The notes under the pieces: generated by a model
The model's database searches: none
What the model saw: only the letters and a program-made list of their open reading frames with translations
What the model was told of the DNA's origin: nothing
In this document: in pieces, positions 12,011 to 24,768 of the stretch
Position numbering within the stretch: the first letter of the stretch is position 1
Layout of the letters: every line of letters begins with the position of its first letter
NCBI GenBank assembly: GCA_033296885.1
Contig: MU864020.1
Location: 17,377-81,376 of the forward strand
Direction of reading: 5' to 3'
Source of the DNA: Triangularia verruculosa
Lineage: Eukaryota > Ascomycota > Sordariomycetes > Sordariales > Podosporaceae
Length of the DNA: 64,000 nucleotides
Position numbers and translations under genes: made by a program

Positions 12011-12833
12011 ATGCTCTTTCACAATATCGCCGGCGTTCTTGCCAGTGTTTCAGCCATGGCCTCCTTGAGCATGGCAGCACCTTCGAGCCTTGTTCGTCGG
12101 TCCGAGCTCAGTGTCACAGCACAGCTTCAAATCGCTGATTCGTGAGTGTCAATCGAAGACACCGGTAACTTTCCGTGCAGATCAAGAATCTAATGGCATA
12201 CAGTGGCGTCGACCGAGCTGCTCTCCTTCCCCAGGACAAGGATTATGTCTATAACTTCAGCCAGAACCCTGGGCGGTTTGCCGATCGAAAAACCTTCCCT
12301 GCACTGGTGGGTACTGGTGGTAGTCTGGCGGTCGGCATACTTCCTCGTAAGTCTAAGCTTTCACATAATGATCAGACCCTCTGGAGATGAACAGGCGCTT
12401 ATGATTCTTTGCAGCTTGCGGCATGGCCCCTTTGCACATCCACCCCCGCTCCGCAGAGTTGTTCGCTATCATTGAGGGGCGTATCCTCACCGAGGCGGTC
12501 ATTGAGGCTGGCGTCGTTGATGCAGACGGCAAGCAGAGAGTGATTCGCACCGAGCTTGGCCCGAACATGATGACAGTATTCCCCCAGGGGGCTTTCCACG
12601 TACAAATGAACCCCGAGTGTACCAGCGCATCTATCGTTGCTGCCTTCCCCTCTGAGGACCCTGGAATTGGCTTGATTTTGCCGCAAACATTTGCCTTGGA
12701 TGACGAGTGGCTGAAGACTCAGTTCGGGGATATCTCCACCGAGGAGATTGCTAAACTTAGGGCTTCTCTGCCTGGTGGATTATTCTTACAGGTGGAGGAA
12801 TGCAAAAAGAAGTGCGGAATTCAGGACGAGTAG
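12011..12833 (+). CDS. Secreted single-domain cupin (germin / spherulin-1A-like)
   Basis: Three exons: 12011-12141, 12204-12346 and 12415-12833 (230 residues). The first 23 or so residues form a signal peptide (hydrophobic stretch ending ...SLSMAAP) followed by a basic LVRR that could be a processing site. Cupin motif 1 reads LHIHPRSAELFAIIEG, giving the HxH and downstream Glu metal ligands. Motif 2 reads VFPQGAFHVQMN, giving the second His and Asn. This is the manganese- or iron-binding arrangement of germin-like proteins. The C-terminus has two closely spaced cysteines (VEECKKKCG). Function is unknown; related fungal proteins are extracellular or wall-associated. The intron junctions (TCT and CCT split codons) keep SGVDRAALLP and LPPCGMAPLH continuous. 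Confidence 0.88.
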
Positions 12834-13578
12834 GCTGGAGCTGGGAGTTTGGTGCAGGGATGGCTCACATGGCACGCTGGTTCTCCTTTCTCATGTCTTA
12901 AGCAGACGCTCACACCCCTTTTCTTTGGCCACGGTTTTTTCCGTTACAACACGTTCACTTCATCTCACTACTTCACTTCTTCCGCGGGTTCAACCCCTTT
13001 TTGGCTAGGTATGTTGAAAGACCTGCCAAGATTCAAGACACTTCAGAGTAACTTAAATAGATAAAATATATTACAGCCTCTGGGGGCTTTAGTTAGTCTT
13101 TTCGAGTCCGTAACAATGCCTCTTAGGTAGTTATAAGAACGCGATTAGCACACATCACCGGGCACATTTCCCGAAGCAAAGGCCTTCCAATTCTGAAAAG
13201 AAATGTTATCATCTGAGTTGGAAACTCTAAACGTCATAGCCACGATAACGCTTAAACTAAGTCATAAGAATATTAGGGTGATAAAAGAAGACTTAATTAC
13301 CCAGTCCTGCTAAGCCTAATGACCAAACGTATTTCAGTCATATAAACTAGATGATATAATCGTTAAATACAACTTTATTGATAATAGATGAGACTTCAGG
13401 ACGGTTAACAGCTTGAATGTCTCAAATATGTGATAAGGGTATCATGGCCCGAACCTGTTGGTAAAATTCAGTTGGAGAAAGCAGAAAACCCCTTTCTGGA
13501 ATAGCTACCTAGGTACCATAATGATCAGGGTTTCCTACACGTGTGTACAGGAAATATAACCTTAACTCCGTCCCCATA
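12834..13578. other. Intergenic, AT-richer stretch between convergent genes
   Basis: Holds the 3' ends of the cupin gene and of the Zn2Cys6 regulator. The part from 13,040 to 13,560 is notably AT-rich but retains CpA and TpG, so it is not RIP-like. No gene seen. Confidence 0.4.
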
Positions 13579-15167
13579 TCAAGCATCTGTGGCCACTTGT
13601 TTCTTCAATTCCACGTAAATGTTATACATGCTTGCCGGCCACCAGGTTGTTTTGCCCTCACGTTCCCCAAACCCCTCGTCACCAACAGTGTTGACAATCC
13701 TCCTGAGCTCCCAAGCACCTATTCCACCAATCCACCAAACTCCGTCCAGTAACATCATCAGTACCAGCCAATGTGAAAATATGTCGACAGCAAGACCCTG
13801 AGATGGCGTTAAGCCCTCTATGACACGGCATTCGGAGAGAGCCTCCACCGATAGCTGGACCAAGTTCAAGTACTCAGCTGGAACTCTGTTCACAAAGGCT
13901 GTGATATTGCGTCTAAGGGGCCTTGTTGGGGTGGCCATTGTGACACGAGCCAAGTAGTTGCGTAGCCAGGGGGAGACGCAAGCCAATCTACTTTGAGGTG
14001 GCGGCGACGTTGACAGTGGCTGGTCACTTGAATGTGATGCCTTCAAGTTCTTAACATCCGTGTTTGGTCTGAAGACTTCGTCCGCGATATCCTCAAGAGC
14101 CTTTAGTGCCACAAATGAAAATTCGATCTCAGGATCAGCTGGCATCTCAGCTCGTCTGGCTTCTGCCCTTATGCGTAAGCCTGTCAGAGCAGCGTGAGAG
14201 GTGGCCGCTAAGATGGGAAGGAAAAGTTCCCTGGTATGTTTTCTTGGACCGTCTTCGGGCGAGGTGACGTGGTTGACAGGATCAGGAGAAAGCTGGCCAA
14301 GAGGGCTGGTTGGAGGACTGTCTGCTGGGGGGCTCGTGTCTGGACAAAGCTCAAGCTGATGGTCAATGTCACTGAGCATACCGCTGTAAGCTAGGTGTGC
14401 TGCGCGAATGAGCAATACCCAGTGCAGCTGCGTTGGGACAAAGCCGGTTGGGACACTGGGCATGGTTTCTGCCCATTTAATCCGCACCGAGTGATTCGCC
14501 AATATATACAAGACCATCAGAGGCGCATTGGCGAGCGTCGAATCGTAGCACTCTCGATGAAGATCAGAAATATCATTCTGAGTTTGTCGCAATGACTCTT
14601 TGTGACGAGAATCCGCGACAAGCAACAGTGTCAGGGCTTGCTCCCTGTGCTTTTCGTCTATTATAGGCTGCATCAAGATGTCATGACACTTGCAGATCGC
14701 TGCAAGTGCCAGAATAGAGTTCATCAGAGTTCGACAGCGGAAGGCAAGATTCGGGAACCCTTCCTGAAGGGCATAGAGGTCGTCATCGTCGTACGGGATC
14801 ACCCTTGAGGTGTGGGTGAGGTAATGTCGGAGGAGTTCCAATTCGTTAGGGCTCAACGAGTCTGTCTCATGAGCTGGCAACAAAGCGGTTGGTGAGCGAG
14901 ATTGAACAGGGGAGATTGGACGCCAGTTTTCTGTTTGCTGTTGATGTAATTGATATTGGCAGCTGAGATCTCGGTCGATACATCTGCTACATCGGGGTTT
15001 GCGCTCGTCACACTGCCGAACATGAAAAGAATTCGTTAGTAAATAATATAAATAAACCTAAATTCAATACAACCGTGGTTTCTTACCTTCTTCCTACGTT
15101 GTTTGCATGATTGACAACCATTCCGTGATTTTCTGTGAGGTCGACGTGTTCTATATTCGGGATCCAT
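13579..15167 (-). CDS. Zn2Cys6 (GAL4-type) transcription regulator
   Basis: Two exons, 15167-15087 and 15012-13579 (504 residues). The intron falls inside the zinc cluster, after the first two cysteines. Joined, it reads GCQSCKQRRKK then CDERKPRCSRCIDRDLSC, a C-x2-C-x6-C-x6-C-x2-C-x6-C cluster at residues 18-45, preceded by basic residues for DNA contact. The remainder is a helical effector region of the fungal-specific regulator type beginning ELELLRHYLTHTSRVIP. There is no linker or coiled-coil clear enough to predict a dimer type. The target genes are unknown; the nearest neighbour on one side is the cupin gene, with 745 bp between convergent ends, so linkage to its control is only a possibility. 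Confidence 0.9.
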
Positions 15168-16775
15168 GCTGACCATCACAGGTAAAAGATGACTTGAAAG
15201 ATTCTCTGATGGTCAAAGCATGGAATGTCGAGGATGTGTAATTAGATGTAGTGCTGGACAGCCGGGATCTGACTAAGACTACCTTGCTCAGCCCGCATCC
15301 GACGACGCCACACAAATAACGATTTACAGGTATTTGGAATAACAAGGGCCATGTTGCCGAAGTGCACCGATTGGTCTAGTACTCCACAGTGGCAGTGCCA
15401 GCAGCATGTTGGAAGCTCATTTGTCATTCCATGCAAACCGGGAATCACGCCGAACGCAGCAATTCTGAATCCGAGTGTATCAACCAGGGGTTACTGGTGT
15501 TAACTTCGAGGCTGTGTAATTGTGTTGGGTGCTAGCTGTCGCATCTCAACAATCGCAAAATTGGTCCCGGCTTTTGAACCCATAGCTCAGGTAAGCGACA
15601 GGCAAGCAAGCATACCTTACCACAATGAACATCTTGGAATCACACATGCCAATAACTCAGTCAATATGCCTCACCTTGCCCAGTTGCAACTTGTGGAGGC
15701 CTGGTGCGGCGGTTGTGGAGGATACCTAAGGAAGAGATAAACGTTGAGTATACCAGGTCCTAAGTGCACCTAAATACCAGAATTGGTGATAAGGATATGT
15801 ACAACCTTTATTGCACTATCGAAGCATAGTTGGAACCAGACAGTAGAGTAGTACAATGGCAGAAGAGAGTGTTCTTTATCAAAATTCCGGCATCCCCCCG
15901 CCAAGGCAGCATCTGAGGGTAAAGGTTTTGTCCCAATCAATAGTAGCGCTGACAGGTTACCTTAAGTAACCGTCAGGAGCCTACAACGGTCGGGTAGTAG
16001 AGTTAAAAGGGGGCGATTTCCAAGTTTCCTTAATGGTGATATTGCTTTTGGTGTTGCTTAAATATCGAAAGACAAAGAAAAAAGAGACGAAACTATAAAG
16101 CACCTACTTAATCAGTTGAGGGCTCCGGTGCTTTTTTGTGACTGCTTAGTAGAGCCTCACGCAAGAGACTGAAGGAAGAAGCTGAGACGACACAGAAGAA
16201 AGGACGGGAGCTATGCGATATAACATCCCCCAACATCCATCCTGAGAGCTTACAATGGCCATCTCATAAAAAGCATACTAAGTAGCTTATAACGTGACAG
16301 TGGCCATAAAAGGAAGTGGATTGGCAATGCAAGACGAGTCGATATCCTAGCTAGGTACTCACGTACACACACCCTATCGACGATCTTTGAACACATACCA
16401 GGTAGGTATCTGAACATGCATTCTGGCTATCTTTGAGTGTACAGAGAAGGTGTTGAATATGATCTACTAATTATGAAGAAAGAAAATACCCGGGCATCTA
16501 TCAACTTAGGTTCGTACTTTCCGACTCATGCCAAAAACAGACACTGATCTATAGAGTTCATCATAGGTACCTACCTACCTTCGACATATATCCTTTCTTT
16601 TTGTTATCGCAAAACCATTGTTGGGTGATTCTGCGTTTGTTGAACGGCCTTCTATTCGAGATTGACCTTCCATTCGAGATGCAAACGAAATCACGTGTGC
16701 TATATTGCTCCCGCTGTCACCTTGCCATTTCTGCCGTACCATTATTGTTCAACTACATCGACAACCCATATCATC
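15168..16775. other. Intergenic region with short CTAGGTAC-type microrepeats
   Basis: About 1.6 kb between divergent starts. Short TACCTAGGTA- and GGTACCTACC-like words recur (for example near 16,350, 16,400 and 16,570). These are common in ascomycete non-coding DNA. No gene supported. Confidence 0.4.
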
Positions 16776-17060
16776 ATGGCATCATCACAGAAGGATTCTG
16801 ACCTCGCCTCAATAACGACGGATACCTCCAGCCTCAAGGACATGACCTCCAGCAAAGAATCGAAAAAGAGCTTTTTCAGTCGGCTAACTAGCTCGACCAA
16901 ATCCCCAAAGCCTGTTACCACCCGCGAGTTCAACCCCAAGGGCCATTTGGCGCAACTTACCGAGCATCCCACCAACGGCTTTGGCGACGAGAAGCCTGAT
17001 CCTATTGAGAGGATCCATAAGGCTTATCCCAACATGACCGCCAACACTCGGTTTCCCTAA
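16776..17060 (+). CDS. Small hydrophilic hypothetical protein
   Basis: 94 residues, ATG within ATCATCATGG. The N-terminal half is Ser/Thr/Lys-rich (many KDS, SSK and KES words) and likely disordered. The C-terminal half (REFNPKGHLAQLTEHP, then EKPDPIERIHKAYP) has the look of a conserved short motif with charged and aromatic residues. I do not recognise a family. Coding support comes from composition and a clean start; an additional downstream exon cannot be excluded. Confidence 0.5.
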   Translation: MASSQKDSDLASITTDTSSLKDMTSSKESKKSFFSRLTSSTKSPKPVTTREFNPKGHLAQLTEHPTNGFGDEKPDPIERIHKAYPNMTANTRFP

Positions 17061-17665
17061 ATACAAAACCAGACAACCCACTTTTACATGATCGGCATTT
17101 TCGTTAGGAGGCTCTTGCACCACAACACCAAGATATTGTGTCAGAAAAGAAACCAGCTCTACGATATATAGTTCCGGGCTTAGTTTGAGAGGTGGAACCA
17201 CAGTAGGACGAAGAGATTGTGGTTTCAGATATATAACAACGATGTCAGATAGCTGAAAAATGAAGTTAGAGAGCTAGTGTAGATAGGGGCGGGCAAGTGC
17301 TGAGTTTTGAGTAAGGGTTTTCTGGTTTGGAAGATGGTTTTCATTTAGAAGAATAAGTCAATTTCATCTCCACCTTGTGACGCAGGTGATAGGCATCTGG
17401 TGGTTAACGCCGCATTTATACCCAGTCCTCCAGCCTATGACAGTTCAATACTGCTACTAATAAACCCATTGTTTACATTGGATTGATAATCCACCATGAC
17501 GACTGTCCCCGCCTCCAAGCCGCAGCACCTATTCTGCTGAAACTATCATGATCTCTCCTTCGACTATGCCCTCTGGGCCGTGCTGGAGTCGCTAGTTCCC
17601 GTAAGCGACATGACATAATACACCGAACTTCTTCCAAAGGCCGCTTGGAAACGTTTTGCCGAGTT
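17061..17665. other. Intergenic stretch between convergent small genes
   Basis: About 600 bp; no coding signal that I can support. Short minus-strand frames here have Arg/Pro/Ser-rich translations typical of non-coding DNA. Confidence 0.35.
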
Positions 17666-17995
17666 TCATGGCCTGGTGGATTCAAGATGTGGTGGTCTTA
17701 GGCCCATGAATGGAAAGGCAGGAACAGCAAAGCTAATGCCACCAGCGCCGCCTGGTGGGCCAGGGAATGGACGTGGAACTGGCATTGCAATGGGTTGGGA
17801 TGATTGTGAGCTTTCACTCTCTGTAGCCGAATCGTCAGATGCCGAACTGACTGAGCCGGATTTTGCCGTGAGAGTCAAGGATGAAGCTCTTCTGCCTTGT
17901 ATATAGTGAGCAAGCCGCGAGATAGCGACTCCCACTGCAATTCCAGTAATAGCGTATACCAAAATAATCAGGGCGATAACGTCGTTGCTCTTCAT
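17666..17995 (-). CDS. Small single-pass membrane protein, hypothetical
   Basis: 109 residues from the ATG at 17995. One strong membrane segment (IALIILVYAITGIAVGVAIS, residues 7-26) is followed by a basic stop-transfer sequence, a Ser-rich stretch and a Pro/Gly-rich tail. The same reading frame stays open upstream. A second hydrophobic segment (FVADTVLVVLVLVYI) encoded near 18,150-18,230 could be joined by a GTATGG donor and the GGAAG acceptor near 18,074. The true gene may therefore be longer, with two membrane segments. Family not recognised. Confidence 0.4.
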   Translation of the reverse strand: MKSNDVIALIILVYAITGIAVGVAISRLAHYIQGRRASSLTLTAKSGSVSSASDDSATESESSQSSQPIAMPVPRPFPGPPGGAGGISFAVPAFPFMGLRPPHLESTRP

Positions 17996-20900
17996 GTTGC
18001 CCGTTTTGCTGCTGAAGGTTGGCTGCTTAATGTCAGTTGCTGTTATCACCAGTAAGAACCAATGACTAACTTCCAGGCAAGTAAGATGCATGCAGACTGG
18101 CCGAGTGCCCAGTTCCTTCGTGTTTATCAGGAAAGGGTAGAAACGAGGCCATACAGATGAACCGTGTTCTCATTAGCGGTTTTGAGCTCAGCAATCTGAA
18201 TGTAAACAAGCACAAGTACGACGAGAACAGTATCTGCAACGAACCCAAGTAGTGTCACCAGACGTGAGACATTGCAACGTCTGGTAACACCTTTGGGAAA
18301 TGTCTCACTTCATTTCTGGGCTGTGGTACGATGTACATATCTACGTGTGTACTGCGCCCACACATGCTAATCAACAGAGCTCAGTGCTCCCATATAAACT
18401 GCTCAGTCCCGCTATATACCTATATACAGTGGAGTCACGATCAATACTAAGAACTATTATTTCTGATTTCCGTGCTGCCCTGAACCTCAAAGGGGGTTAA
18501 CTCAGGGGAAGTGGAGACCTCTTGGCTCCCGACTTTGCCTGGCATCCTGCAAACTCAGGGTCAAATACAAGGTCTCCTTACACTCTCAAACCCATCAAGA
18601 GATCGAGCCCAGGGTTCCTCGACCTGAAAAACTGAACGCAAGTTTTACATAGGTCCCTCTTTACAATTTTGACGGCTTTCAACCAGACTAAGTGTCGAAA
18701 ACGCTACCGCAAGGAAGGTTTGTTGATTGGAATCCAGCAACCAGGGCAGCAGCACTGTCAGGCTTCGAATTCAAGATATCATCGAAGCGACTCGTAGCCA
18801 TCATGCGCGCCTAAACGTAATGTATTTACTCATCAGCTGCAGTTGGCTGTCTAGACGTCCAGAGACCTAGGCTCGATGGCCACTTACACTCACAGATGAA
18901 TATGCATTATGAAAGCATCGTGCCGACAGGAGGGATATCCTCAACAATCTCAAACACCCAAAGTCTCGGTGTATTCTGAGACCAACCGCAATTCCACATC
19001 ATCTAATCCAACATGCCTCCCTATTCTAGCACACAGAATGACTGCCTCCAGGCGAAGGTACCTAATGATGCACCAACAGCGAGGCCGTATTGTACCCATT
19101 CGCTCGTCACATTTTCCAGTTTTAAACACATGCACAGTGATAGACTTTGCACCGCATACCTAATTATGCCACATGGTCACCAAGCCAGTGCACTAATGAG
19201 GCCCAAGGTGCGATCCCTCTTGGCCCCCAAGGCAGAGAGGGCAGGAAGAAAGCGAAAAAAGTAGCGAGCCCACGGCCGGAATGCGCCGAAAGATCCACCT
19301 GAGAGCTACCCTGCCGCAGATATCCTGCGCCGAATTAGTGATGAGGGCTTCTGGCGGCTTCTGTGGATGTCCTGTCTTTCAATAACTACTGCCCACGCGG
19401 ACTAATATTCCAGGCAGAGGCTGCAGTCACCACCGAGAAAGGGGATAATGACAAGGTGAGAAAGTGACCGAGTCTTGCTGTCTTGATGCCATGTTCTAGA
19501 ATCGTCTGACCCACCCACCCTTCTCCGTGACATGATGAAAGGTCCTACTTTAAAACACCCGTGGCGGCCAAGGCAATGCGAGGGTAAGCTGATATGCAGC
19601 CCTATGGACTGTCGGGAGATGGCGGAGTGGCCCGGCCCCAACGTCACCTTGCAACGGTGGATCTGAATATACCTACTACCGCATTCAAAAATGTTTTGAC
19701 TACATATATAATAACATCTCAAGTTCTTCCAGTCTCTAATCAAGAGTGTGCCACAATTTTATGGCATCTCCTTTTCAAAATTTAGTATACACGCGCTGGA
19801 TGGGATCGTCTGAGTTCACCGATGTGTCTTGTTACACAAACAACGTCGTCTGCATGAAACGTTTGCATTCCTTTATCCTAGTGATTATCGTCATAGGATG
19901 GCTGTGCCAAAGAAAACTTGTGTTTCACATCGATAGAGGTTGGATTAAAGTCGCAGCTAAAAATCCTTCTCGTGGTTCCTGAAACATCCACAGCCATGTC
20001 TGTATCACGAAAAATGTGTCCCGAAATCGAGTGTTTGTGTTGCCCACTCTGGCTGAGTGAAGATCAGGAGATGACGTCGGAGCTTGCCTGATAACAAATA
20101 TGCCACCCCCTGGCTGGGTGGCCTTCGAGGTGGCCACTGCCCCTGACAGCACTCACGATCGTACCCAGGTCCCAGCTTATCGGGATAGCACCCCTGTTTC
20201 GCCACCAACGCACACTTCACAGCCACCAAAACCCCAGAAAAAAAGCTTCTGGAAAATGTAGGGAGAATGGTGGCCTGTCTTGGCTTCCTATTCGCCAGGT
20301 TTAGCGCGAGGGACCATCGAGGCCGCCACCAAACTTCTTATTCTTCCTTCCTACTCGAGGTAGTGGAGTCGCAAGCTTTAGGCAGGAAATCACTAAAATA
20401 CAATTTGAACTCTATGCTTTTCTCCTGAACGCAGCTGCGACGTCACGCAGTTGGTGCCCAGACCCTTTGCTTAAAGACAGCTCGGTTAGAGACGGGTTTG
20501 AGGAGAAAATCGATTTTTTCAGTCTGTGTCACTCAGCAGGCAGGAAATGTAGAAGCCTGGAAAGGGAGGCAGGCTGTGACTCTGTACACTGAACAACGCC
20601 CGGGTTTTCCCTGATGTGAGTAACTCAGATTCTAACAATTATTCATCGTCGGCCACCAGAGAGCGAGTGCTCACGTTCATGGCCGGCAAAGAGAATTACC
20701 TACAATTCTGATTTGGGGCCGTTACGGAGTATGGCAAGTGTCGATCCTAAAGTAGCACCCGGCTCGGACTCGGGGTTCCACTCGGACAGAAACTCGGAGA
20801 TTGGCAGCCTGTAGTGCATGCTGACTACCTTAGTTTGGGGGCCAGGTAATGGAGCAGTGATGAAGCTTGAGGCCGCTACCTCTACAAGGTGAGGTGTGGT

Positions 20901-21433
20901 CTGTCTCGCAAGAACTGCGGAGGGTCGGGTGACCGATCCTACTCGTCCCAAGCTGTTGAGATTTCGAGGTTGGTCGTTGCTCGTATTTCTTACATTGCTT
21001 TCGAGTCAACAAGTAGATCTAGAATTTTAAGCCCCCAAATAAAATTGTTAGAGTCACCGACAATTTGGTATTCAGTGGTATGCGGTTGGCTGAGCAGCCC
21101 ACTTCGTAACACTCGTTCTCCCCGCATGTGTGTTCCGCAGCAGTGTACTCAAAGGATTGGTAATAATCTCACCGCTCATATAGCATTCCAGTCACAGATG
21201 CAGTTCCCCAGCAACTCATAAAGCTTCTCAATTTGAACCCAGGCTCGCTGTCTTTCCTAGAAGCATCCGGAGCCAAGGGGCCGCAGCTGGCCGCATGATA
21301 TGCAAAGCTATAGATGCGTTATCAACCAACAATATCAACCGGCTCCTTTCCAAATGCGGTGATCCGACCAAAGATGAATCGTAAACCAACCAACACAATT
21401 TTTTTCCCCCAGCGACAGTTGGGCCGCTACGCT
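17996..21433. other. Long intergenic region
   Basis: About 3.4 kb with no recognisable gene, apart from the possible upstream exon of the small membrane protein (18,070-18,290) and an inverted repeat at 18,252-18,290. Open frames are short and without domains. Confidence 0.4.
18252..18290. repeat. 14-bp inverted repeat with 11-nt spacer
   Basis: Arms GTGTCACCAGACGT (18252-18265) and ACGTCTGGTAACAC (18277-18290) are inverted copies with one mismatch. It could be a dyad binding site or a hairpin upstream of the small membrane-protein frame. Function unknown. Confidence 0.6.
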
Positions 21434-23730
21434 CTAGTCTTGCTGCACTAGAGCGGCCTCCCACATGTTGGCACTTCTCAACAGATCCTTGCCGAATTGC
21501 CGCTGAATACTCGTCATCTTGTCGACGATGTGGCTCGTTGCAAGTGACTTGGGGCCCCATATTACCAGCGCGATCGAAGCAGCCCGCTCGAGCCAAGCAA
21601 TGCACTGCTTCAAATCTCCCTGCCGCTGATAGATTTCAGCAATGTCTTCCATGGTGTGCGCCGCAATGCCGTCCTGGTAGAGGGACGGTTCCGCCACCTC
21701 CCCGGGACTTGAAGGACGTGTGACGACCGCCATGCAGTGCTGGATTGCCAAGTCCCATTCCTCCGTAGCCATGTAAAGGTGGGCAAGCTCGTTCTCCGTC
21801 GCGCGCGCCTGGTCTGAATCCGGCCCGTATACTTGACGGCACGACTTGAGCAGCTCCACGATTATATCCCTGGCAGCATCAAATTCTCCATTTCGGCGCA
21901 GAAGTGTGGCCAATGAATCTGTAAGCTTGATCGTGACGGCTCTCGACCGACCAAGGCGGGTGTTGAAGATGTCGAGCATACATTGAAGACCCCTGCGGGA
22001 TACTTCTTGGCAATTTTCATCACGCTGCAGCTCCTGGCAGATCAGCGTGATGGGGTGATTGGCTGAGAGGCTCTCTTCGGCCTGTATGGAAAGAAACTGG
22101 AGGAGGATAGTTCGAAGCTCTGGGCGGGCGCTCAGATTTGCAGGCGAGAGGGTCGCAAAGAGATTCTTCAAAAAATCAAAAGGTTGAGAAGTCATGGCAT
22201 CGGCTGCAATGACACCAGCTTCCGACAGGGCAGGCCATGCGCGGTTTGCAGGCAGGGAATCAGCACCATCCTGGGATGCCGCCGAGAGCTTGATCAAGTA
22301 AATGGCGTTTTTGATCGTTGCCCAGTACTTGGTAGACTCGAGTGTCGAGCGAGCTCCGAGATATTCATCTGGCAGGACGCCTTCGGGAATATTCTGAAGT
22401 TGCCAGTCGTAGTAGTCCCTCAGACTGAGCGTAATGATCTTCAGGGACCGCGTCCTTGCGTCCAGAGCTAGGGAAGGAGGTGGGGATCTCGCAAGAGTTT
22501 GAATCTGAGCCTTGTATGTGGCCAGACTCGGGCCAGGAGAGCCGGTGCTGGACCGAGCATCAGAGTTGGCCAGTGTGTGCTCATCTGACGCTGTCAAAGT
22601 CGACCTGGGTGTCCCGTACGTGGTGTCCGGTGAAGAGATGGCTTGCGGGGAGAATCCTTCGTTGATAGGATTGACGAGACTGGGTATGCTCAAGTGGTGA
22701 ACTATGCTCCTGTCGGTCAAAAGGTCGGAGATGTTGATGCCCCCTCTAGTAGAGGGTGTAGGACTAGAGACAGTATGCGGTGAGATGGGACTGAGAGGGG
22801 ATGGAGAAGGCGGCGGTGCGGCTCTTCTGACTCCTTGCTGGACAGATTTGGCACATCGTATTGTCCGGCGTACGTCTACCTGACTCATGGGGTCATTTTC
22901 ACCAATCCGGGTGCCGTCTGATACTGACGTTGAGGCAGGAGAAACGCGACGCTGGGCCCTTGAGCCGTCCTCGCTGTTGCCGTTCTTGAACACATTCCAT
23001 TCCCGGAACCGCTTGTCATACATGCGCTTACTGTTGCCAGTGTCAGTGAGCCTTATAAGCGTCATGGCTAGGCGGAGGGGGAGGAGGCGAGCGAGGTGTA
23101 ATGTGGCAGAAACCGTGACATGATCTGGGAGATCTGGTCATGAGAAAAAAGGAGCCGGGTAATGGGAGTTGACGACTGTTAAGCAAGTTGAAAGGGGAGG
23201 AGGCCGGTGCTGCACGGTGCGGAGGGCCCAGTCACTTGACTTGCCAACTCCAAGTGGAAAGCAGACGGTGCATCCTGACGGGGTTCCGGGGAGCTGGATC
23301 AAGATAGTTTCTGGCTGGCGGCGGGAGCCAGCGTCGCGGGTACGAGGCCAAGAGACAGAGCTTGCCATGCGCGGTCCTGGCTCGATGAGACACAAGACAC
23401 ACCACGGTCACACGGGTGGGGAAGGAGGAGCGTCGAGGTAAATAACCTTGAGCGCAAGAGAGCAAGGAAAACACCACGAACACACCTTGCGACGAAGCCA
23501 TAGTGCCTCCTCATGAGCTCGCTTACACGCTTCAGTGGGTACTGCTTGTAGAGGCCGACGATGGTTTCGCGATGTTTGGCCCACTCCTTTGCCGACGGGC
23601 CCTGCAGCGTGCGGGATTTCCTTTCTGGGCTCGCGGGAGCTGTCGACGGAGTGGGAGCCGAGTAGAAAGAGCCCGGCAGGCCCGACCAGACGGACGCTTC
23701 TGCACGGTTCTCGGAGGGGAGCATGGTCAT
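21434..23730 (-). CDS. Clr5-domain protein with TPR-like C-terminal half
   Basis: Two exons, 23730-23486 and 23030-21434 (613 residues), separated by a 455-nt intron that cuts the domain. Spliced through the split AGT codon, the protein reads WAKHRETIVGLYKQYPLKRV... then YGFVA-SKRMYDKRFREW. This matches the Clr5 N-terminal domain (a Trp, the conserved LY, a YGF and the K-x-Y-x-x-R-x-x-x-W ending). A Pro/Ser-rich linker follows. From about residue 330 on there are helical repeats resembling tetratricopeptides (for example LATLLRRNGEFDAARDIIVELLK and TMEDIAEIYQRQGDLKQCIAWLERA). Clr5 in fission yeast acts in gene silencing; the role of this filamentous type is unknown. The ATG at 23730 was chosen over an upstream in-frame one with a poor leader. 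Confidence 0.82.
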
Positions 23731-24768
23731 GGCGACACCGTTGGTCTCCGGAGGGGAAAGCTGCGAGGAGCGACCGCGAGTGGAGTGTGGGAATGCAAGG
23801 GAGAATATGACAAAAGCTACGAACCCCCGACGTAATCCTTGGCAACCCGCTGATAAAGCTGGGGCGGCGCATTGCGGCACAGCACCAATGGCGACAGAAA
23901 GAACCTTGCAGTTCTTGTGCTTGGTGCCGCCAATCAGTGTTCACCGCTGTACTGTCCGCTGAGGCTGATCCCACCGGCCGCCAACGACCCGGCAAACATC
24001 TTTTGGGGGCCCAACAGCCAACGACACAACCGACGACGGGTTATCGAGATCGTCGGGGACGAGGACCGTCTTGATGTCTATTTCGGCCCAAACTTGCAAG
24101 AAGCAAGGCCCTTGCAGAATGGGACCCGATATGGACTGAGGTGACCGTCCCGCGGATCTGTGCTACTTCGTGATGGGTGCATCTCCCGGTAACAAGACCC
24201 AGGTGATTGGTGATACACGCACATACAATACACGCGCCCACACATGTCATATGTGACAGTAGAACCGAGATATGCATGTGTATATGTCCTGGTATTAGCT
24301 ATTGCCCGATATCGTCATTCACCCAGCTGGCCGTCCTGCAGATCCTCGTCACCTCGTGTTCTGGTAAAGTTGAAAAAATATTCCTCCGTCTTATCATGAC
24401 TTGCCTGCTCCATGTTTTCGAGGCCGGCCCCGTAGGAATGCCGTAGCTTCCGAATGCAAATGCCAATAAGTCCCCAAGCTGTCCCTGAAAATGCACACTG
24501 CCCAAACGCCGCTGCTCGTGAGAGCATCCATCTAAGTGTATACTCTATAGGAAAAAAATATAAATAAGAGCAAAAAGAAGAAGAAACGGCGAGAAAAAAG
24601 ACGAGAAGAAAAAGACAAGGAAGGCTACAAAAATCAAAACGGGCATACCATGCTGCCGTCAATGCTGCCCAAAAGACTGAACCACCAGGATTATGTTGGT
24701 AGGTATGCTCAAACATCGACACCATTTGGGCCGCACACGCTGCGGCCGTGCTGCAGAAAAACAGCTCA
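23731..24768. other. Intergenic region with a purine-rich tract
   Basis: Includes the Clr5 gene promoter and the 3' region of the membrane-protein gene. An A/G-rich tract of about 80 bases with AAGAAGAAG and GAGAAAAAAG words lies at 24,548-24,630. No gene supported. Confidence 0.4.

Noticed and set aside
24315..24768. Continuation of the small membrane-protein gene into a hydrophobic, Phe/Ser/Leu-rich frame
   Set aside because: The frame is the complement of a purine-rich tract and lies after a plausible stop; kept only as an alternative third exon.
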